Source: Halobaculum sp. XH14 (lineage in GTDB: Archaea; Halobacteriota; Halobacteria; Halobacteriales; Haloferacaceae). From it: a stretch of 64,000 nt of DNA. The stretch covers positions 1,364,001 through 1,428,000 of the forward strand of contig NZ_CP134949.1 in NCBI RefSeq assembly GCF_032116555.1, written 5' to 3'. Each line of letters starts with the position of its first letter. The first letter of the stretch is position 1. The position numbers and the translations under genes were made by a program. The notes below the pieces were generated by a model, which saw only the letters and a list, made by a program, of their open reading frames with translations, searched no databases and was not told the DNA's origin. This document shows, one piece after another, positions 59,999 to 64,000 of this stretch.

Positions 59999-60544
59999 AT
60001 GATTTCAGGCCTTTCCGGCACAGAAGTTTCATCTGTAGTGTTAGCAGCTTTGATTGCCCTGTTTCCTATTCTCTACCCGAAATATTCTTTATTCATCAAA
60101 GAGGCACGCATTGGTATCGAATCGTTGAGAGACTGGGACGAAACGGGGATCCAAAACGACCAAAATAACAGAGTCCAAAAGCAAAGCTATCTGGAGCCGG
60201 GCGATACTGGATTTTCGCAAATCGAAGCTGCTCTTGATGACCGGATCCCTCCAAATCGAACAATTAAGCGATTTATACAGATACATTCTGACAAACCCGA
60301 TAGTCGAGGGGGTATTGCTTTTGGAGGGGGCAGCGTTAGAAGCATTGAGCAAGCCGTATTTTTAGCGGAATTTGAAAATGATGACTCCCAAATACTGCTA
60401 CAAAGACCGTTCGAGATCGAGAGCATTCTCGAACTTGACGAGTTAGAGCAAATTGTACGGAACCAAGCAAAAGCGAGAGCGCATCAGTGGACAGTCTTTC
60501 TGGTATTAGTTTGGACAGGTATCTCGATAATATCCACAACATAG
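59999..60544 (+). CDS. AT-rich, two-helix membrane protein of unknown function
   Basis: A 181-residue protein in low-GC DNA with codon use (AAA, TTT, ATA) unlike every neighbour, suggesting transfer from another source. A hydrophobic helix lies near the N-terminus (SSVVLAALIALFPILYP) and another at the extreme C-terminus (WTVFLVLVWTGISIIS), with a hydrophilic middle of about 120 residues containing LEPGDTGFSQIEAALDDRIP. No homologous family is recognised. An AAGGAG ribosome-binding site eight bases before the ATG supports this start over a GTG 29 codons upstream. Confidence 0.7.
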   Translation: MISGLSGTEVSSVVLAALIALFPILYPKYSLFIKEARIGIESLRDWDETGIQNDQNNRVQKQSYLEPGDTGFSQIEAALDDRIPPNRTIKRFIQIHSDKPDSRGGIAFGGGSVRSIEQAVFLAEFENDDSQILLQRPFEIESILELDELEQIVRNQAKARAHQWTVFLVLVWTGISIISTT

Positions 60545-60732
60545 CTCTCAAATTAGATTAGTGATGGTTCCGAGCCAGAACAGGATAATTTGACCACCGG
60601 TTCAACGATAAAGCACTGTAACTTCGCAGTTCAACACACCGATTCGCCCGCTTCCTCCTCTCAACCCCGAACTGTTCCGAGGACCCGCGCCGGCAGCGAC
60701 CCGGACGGATGGACGTCGAAACGCGCTAGACC

Positions 60733-63700
60733 CTACTCGTCAGCGAGCGCGTCGGCGAGCTTCTCGACCGGGTGTGGCGGCTCCTCGGCACCGTCCCGAT
60801 CTTCTAGCTGGGAGCGACACGACGCGCCGGGCGCGACGACGGTGTCGCCGCGGCTCCCCTCGACCTGGTCGTAGAGGATGCCCGCGACGGCCTTGCTCAT
60901 CGAGTAGTGTTCGGCCTCGTAGCCGAAGCTGCCGGCCATGCCACAGCAGGTCGAGTCCAGCGGGTCGACGTCGTAGCCGGCCCGCCGGAGCACGCCCACC
61001 GCGTGGTGGTCCTTCTTGGTCGCCTTCTGGTGGCAGTGGCCGTGGTAGGTGAGCGACTCGTCGGCCGCGCCACCGCCTCGCCCGCGCTCGTCGCCGCCGT
61101 CGTCGCCGTCCCGTCCGAACGCCATCGCCTCGTCGAGCCGGAACGCGTCGACGTACTCCATCACGCCGTACGTGTTGTTCGCGACGAGCGCCGCGTCCTC
61201 GTCGGGGGCGACGACCTCGTCGCCGGTCGGGTCCGGGTCCTCGACCACCTCGCCCCTGAAGTCCAGCATGTCCGACTGGAGCATCACCGCCTCCGAGGGC
61301 TCCACGACGACCACGTCGCGCCCCTCCCTGATCCGCGGCGCGAGGTCGGCGACCGCCTCGTCCAGGTGCTCGCGGGCGCGGTCGAGGAAGCCGAGCGAGT
61401 GCGCGGGTCGACCGGTGTCCTCGACGTCCGCGAGTTCGACGCGAACGCCCGCGGCCTCCAACGCTCGGACGGCGGCCTTGCCCGCGTCCGGGTGGTTGTA
61501 GTTCGTGTACGTGTCGGGCAGCAGGACGGCGACCCGGTCCGCGTCGGCCTCGGGGATGGCCGGCCCGCCGCGCGACGCGAACCAGTCGCGCAGCGTCTCG
61601 CGGTGGAACGTCGGGAGGTCGCGCTCGCGGGCGATGCCCAGCGCGTGTTCGGTCACCACGTCCGCGCCGGGGAGGTCGCTCGCCCAGTTCGAGACCGGCG
61701 CGAGCGCCGAGCCGAGTTTGCTCAGGGTGTTCACCTCGGCGAACAGGCGCTCGCGGAGGCTCGCCCCCTCGCGCTCGTGGTGCTCGTGGACGACCTCGGC
61801 CTTCAGCTTCGCCAGGTCGACCCCGCTCGGGCAGTTCACCTTACAGCCCTTGCAGCCGACACAGAGGTCAAGCACCTCCTCGCGGAACTCGTCGGTGAAC
61901 GGGTCGCCCGGCAGGTCGCCCGAGAACGACTGACGGAGCAGGTTCGCTCGCCCGCGCGTGGACTGGATTTCCTCGTTCGCGGCGCGGAACGTCGGGCACA
62001 TCACGCCCCCGGTCGTGGACTGCTTGCCGCGACAGCCGCCACAGCCGTGACAGAGTTCGGCCATGCCCGCGAAGCCGTTCTCGTTCCGCCAGTTCAGTTC
62101 GGGTTCGAAGCCCGCGTCGAAGTCGTAGGCCGAGTCGAACCGGAGGTTCTCCGTCAGGTCGGCGTCGCCACAGACGTTCCCGGGGTTCAACAACCAGTCC
62201 GGGTCGAACGCGGTCTTGAGCGACCGGAACGTCTCCCAGAGCTCGTCGCCGTACAGCTTCCGGTTCCACTGGGTTCGCGCCCGGCCGTCGCCGTGCTCGC
62301 CCGACACCGACCCGCCGAACTCGACGACCAGATCCGTCGCGCGGTCCGCGATGTCGTACATCGTCTCGCGGTCGTCCACGTCCTTCGTGTTGACCAGCGG
62401 CCTGACGTGGAGCACGCCCGGCCCCGCGTGGGCGTAGAAGGCGGCGAACGTGTCGTTGTCCGCGAGGATCTCCTCGAAGCCGGCGACGTACTCCGCGAGG
62501 TGCTCGGGCGGCACCGCACAGTCCTCGATGTACGAGATGTGCTTGGCGTCGGAGGTGCGGCTGAGGAGGATCGGCATGCCGGCCTTGCGCATCTTCCAGA
62601 ACGTCGCCCGCCGGTCGGCGTCGTGGGCTTCGAGGGCGGCCTCGGCGCGGACCGGCGCGTCGGCCTCGACCCGTCCCTCGGTCGGATCCGCATCCGTCTC
62701 CGTTCCCGGAACGCGGTCGGCGACCAGATCCGCGACCTTCCCGCGCCCCTCCGCGTCGTCCCCGGCGTAGAACTCGACGAGCAGCACGGAGTCGGTCCCC
62801 TCCGGGAGCAGATCCACGACCGGGCCGAACTCCGCCGTCTCGCGGGCGAGTCCGAGGAACACGTCGTCCATCACCTCGACCGCGGCCGGGTCGTGTTCGA
62901 GGATGGGGCCGACGTCCTCCATCGCGTCCGCGAGCGACGAGTAGGTGAGCAGCGCGACCGCCTTCGTCTCGGGCACGGGGACGAGCGACACCTCGACCTC
63001 GGTGACGACCGCGAGCGTCCCCTCGCTGCCGGCCATGAGCCGGCCGAGGTTGACCACGTCCGCCTCACCCCGCTCGCCGTTCGCCTCCTCGACGAGCACG
63101 TCCAGGTTGTACCCCGACACGTTCCGCTTCATGTCCGGGAACCGCTCCTCGACGGCGTCGGCGTCCTCCTCGAGGATCCGGACGACCTCGGCGTAGATCC
63201 GTTCGCGGACGCTCCCGTCCGGGTCGCCCGCCTCGCGCATCGTCTCGACCGCGACGTCGCCGAACGTCTCGACGCTCCCGTCGGCGAGCACCACCTCGCA
63301 TTCCTCGACGTACGCGTCCGTCTTCCCGTACTTCAGCGAGTGTGACCCGGTGGAGTTGTTGCCGACCGCGCCGCCCATCGCCGACTTGTCGCGCCAGGCG
63401 GGGTCCGGCGCGAACTTCAGGCCGTCGGGCGCGAGCGCCTCGTTCAGATCGCCGAGGATGCACCCCGCCTGGACCCGCGCGCGACGGGCGTCCGCGTCCG
63501 TCCCGAGGATGCCGTCCATGTATCTGGTGAAATCCAGCACGACCGCCTCGTTCACCGTCTGGCCCGCGAGCGAGGTGCCGCCCCCGCGCGGCAACACCGG
63601 AATCCCCTCGTCCGCGCAGTAGCCCATCACCGCGGCGACGTCCCCGGTCGAGCGGGGGAGCACGACGCCGATCGGCGTCACCTCGTAGGCCGACGCGTCC

Positions 63701-63864
63701 GTCGCGTACAGCTGTCTGGAGTAGGTGTCGAAGCGGACGTCGCCCTCGACGCGCGTCTCCAGGGCGGCAACCAGGTCCGGTCGGGCGACCTCCTCGGAGG
63801 TGAAGTCGTAGTCCGCCCCCTCCAGCGCCGGATCGCCGGAGGGAGTCGGTGCGTCGGAACTCAT
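60733..63864 (-). CDS. FAD- and Fe-S-containing 2-hydroxyacid dehydrogenase (YdiJ/D-lactate dehydrogenase-like)
   Basis: A 1043-residue multidomain enzyme. The N-terminal FAD_binding_4/PCMH domain has the LPRGGGTSLAGQTVNEAVV loop, followed by an FAD-oxidase C domain (HAGPGVLHVRPLVN, GSVSGEHGDGRART), two ferredoxin-like clusters (ELCHGCGGCRGKQ with VMCP; LCVGCKGCKVNCPSG) and C-terminal CCG domains (DSTCCGMAGSFGYE, with GHCHQKA). This domain order matches E. coli YdiJ (D-2-hydroxyglutarate dehydrogenase) and haloarchaeal D-lactate dehydrogenase homologues; the true substrate is uncertain. The ATG at 63864 is chosen over a start nine codons upstream. Confidence 0.9.
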   Translation of the reverse strand: MSSDAPTPSGDPALEGADYDFTSEEVARPDLVAALETRVEGDVRFDTYSRQLYATDASAYEVTPIGVVLPRSTGDVAAVMGYCADEGIPVLPRGGGTSLAGQTVNEAVVLDFTRYMDGILGTDADARRARVQAGCILGDLNEALAPDGLKFAPDPAWRDKSAMGGAVGNNSTGSHSLKYGKTDAYVEECEVVLADGSVETFGDVAVETMREAGDPDGSVRERIYAEVVRILEEDADAVEERFPDMKRNVSGYNLDVLVEEANGERGEADVVNLGRLMAGSEGTLAVVTEVEVSLVPVPETKAVALLTYSSLADAMEDVGPILEHDPAAVEVMDDVFLGLARETAEFGPVVDLLPEGTDSVLLVEFYAGDDAEGRGKVADLVADRVPGTETDADPTEGRVEADAPVRAEAALEAHDADRRATFWKMRKAGMPILLSRTSDAKHISYIEDCAVPPEHLAEYVAGFEEILADNDTFAAFYAHAGPGVLHVRPLVNTKDVDDRETMYDIADRATDLVVEFGGSVSGEHGDGRARTQWNRKLYGDELWETFRSLKTAFDPDWLLNPGNVCGDADLTENLRFDSAYDFDAGFEPELNWRNENGFAGMAELCHGCGGCRGKQSTTGGVMCPTFRAANEEIQSTRGRANLLRQSFSGDLPGDPFTDEFREEVLDLCVGCKGCKVNCPSGVDLAKLKAEVVHEHHEREGASLRERLFAEVNTLSKLGSALAPVSNWASDLPGADVVTEHALGIARERDLPTFHRETLRDWFASRGGPAIPEADADRVAVLLPDTYTNYNHPDAGKAAVRALEAAGVRVELADVEDTGRPAHSLGFLDRAREHLDEAVADLAPRIREGRDVVVVEPSEAVMLQSDMLDFRGEVVEDPDPTGDEVVAPDEDAALVANNTYGVMEYVDAFRLDEAMAFGRDGDDGGDERGRGGGAADESLTYHGHCHQKATKKDHHAVGVLRRAGYDVDPLDSTCCGMAGSFGYEAEHYSMSKAVAGILYDQVEGSRGDTVVAPGASCRSQLEDRDGAEEPPHPVEKLADALADE

Positions 63865-64000
63865 TGTCGGTGGTGTGGGTCCGAGTCGCATAAGCCCGGT
63901 GAACGCGGCGACGCTGGGTGGCCGTGCGCGGACGAGCGGGAGCGCCTACGGAAGGCGGCAGATGACACGCGTTAACGCAACACACAAGCGCCGTCGGCCG
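63865..64000. other. Window end, noncoding as far as visible
   Basis: The last 136 bases include the upstream region of the hydroxyacid dehydrogenase gene. No further gene can be called before the window ends. Confidence 0.4.

Noticed and set aside
59912-60544. GTG start for the AT-rich island protein
   Set aside because: The GTG at 59912 lacks a ribosome-binding site, whereas AAGGAG lies correctly before the ATG at 59999.
1-64000. CRISPR arrays, transposases, prophage genes or a defence cluster
   Set aside because: No regularly spaced direct repeats with unique spacers, no transposase-like proteins and no recognisable restriction, CRISPR-Cas or BREX-type genes were seen.

Overview
This 64 kb window comes from a haloarchaeon (class Halobacteria). 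The DNA is very GC-rich, the predicted proteins are strongly acidic, and the genes are recognisably archaeal or haloarchaeal: archaeal-type AdoMet synthetase, proteasome alpha and beta subunits, an MptE-type pterin kinase, a bat-type HTH regulator, a Mn/Fe superoxide dismutase, the hts/hdrB-like thyA-folA pair, and many short conserved haloarchaeal proteins. Many genes have a TATA-like box about 25-30 nt before the start codon and no Shine-Dalgarno motif, as expected for leaderless haloarchaeal transcripts. I cannot name the genus.

Layout. 0-8.9 kb: AdoMet synthetase, a small thioredoxin, cysteine synthase, methylmalonate-semialdehyde dehydrogenase, glutamyl-tRNA synthetase, a MaoC hydratase and a TrmJ-like tRNA methylase. 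9-13 kb: a dispersed-repeat intergenic region, a dihydropteroate-synthase-like gene, mptE, a proteasome beta subunit and an ArsR/zinc-ribbon regulator. 13-20 kb: F420-type oxidoreductase, photolyase, DJ-1 protein, MFS transporter, sod, small conserved genes and a P-loop ATPase. 20-25 kb: MBL hydrolase, a second dispersed-repeat region, thyA-folA, a bat regulator and a secreted nuclease lipoprotein. 25-32 kb: DUF1508 protein with psmA, a MOSC protein, a creatininase/ArfB-family enzyme, BolA and the sdhCDBA operon. 32-35 kb: a divergent pair of an AspA/AstE-like metallo-deacylase and a RimK ATP-grasp ligase fused to a retropepsin-like domain. 35-41 kb: an AlkA-type glycosylase, a fused beta-oxidation enzyme, a decayed M50 peptidase, an SDR and a galactonate-dehydratase-like enzyme. 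42-46 kb: livHMGF branched-chain amino acid ABC genes without a binding protein. 46-50 kb: GNAT, tRNA-Thr, a second ArsR/zinc-ribbon regulator, MsrA, SDR and a redoxin. 50-55 kb: a complete sugar-type ABC transporter. 55-60 kb: an Hrq1/MrfA-like helicase, an MGMT-type methyltransferase and an aminotransferase. 60-64 kb: an AT-rich one-gene island and a very long FAD/Fe-S 2-hydroxyacid dehydrogenase.

The window is mostly core chromosome with no prophage, IS element or CRISPR array. Functional threads are one-carbon and pterin metabolism (AdoMet synthetase, DHPS-like, MptE, ThyA, FolA), proteolysis (PsmA, PsmB), DNA repair (photolyase, AlkA-like, MGMT-like, helicase), redox repair (Sod, MsrA, redoxin, thioredoxin), central metabolism (SDH, beta-oxidation, hydroxyacid dehydrogenase) and nutrient uptake (two ABC systems).

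The best candidates for under-described biology are: the RimK-retropepsin fusion paired with an AspA-like deacylase; a 90-bp intergenic repeat at 89/90 identity lying upstream of both the DHPS-like gene and thyA; a second intergenic element whose two copies keep a long stem with compensatory changes; a leader with two mutually exclusive hairpins before mptE; and the AT-rich membrane-protein island.
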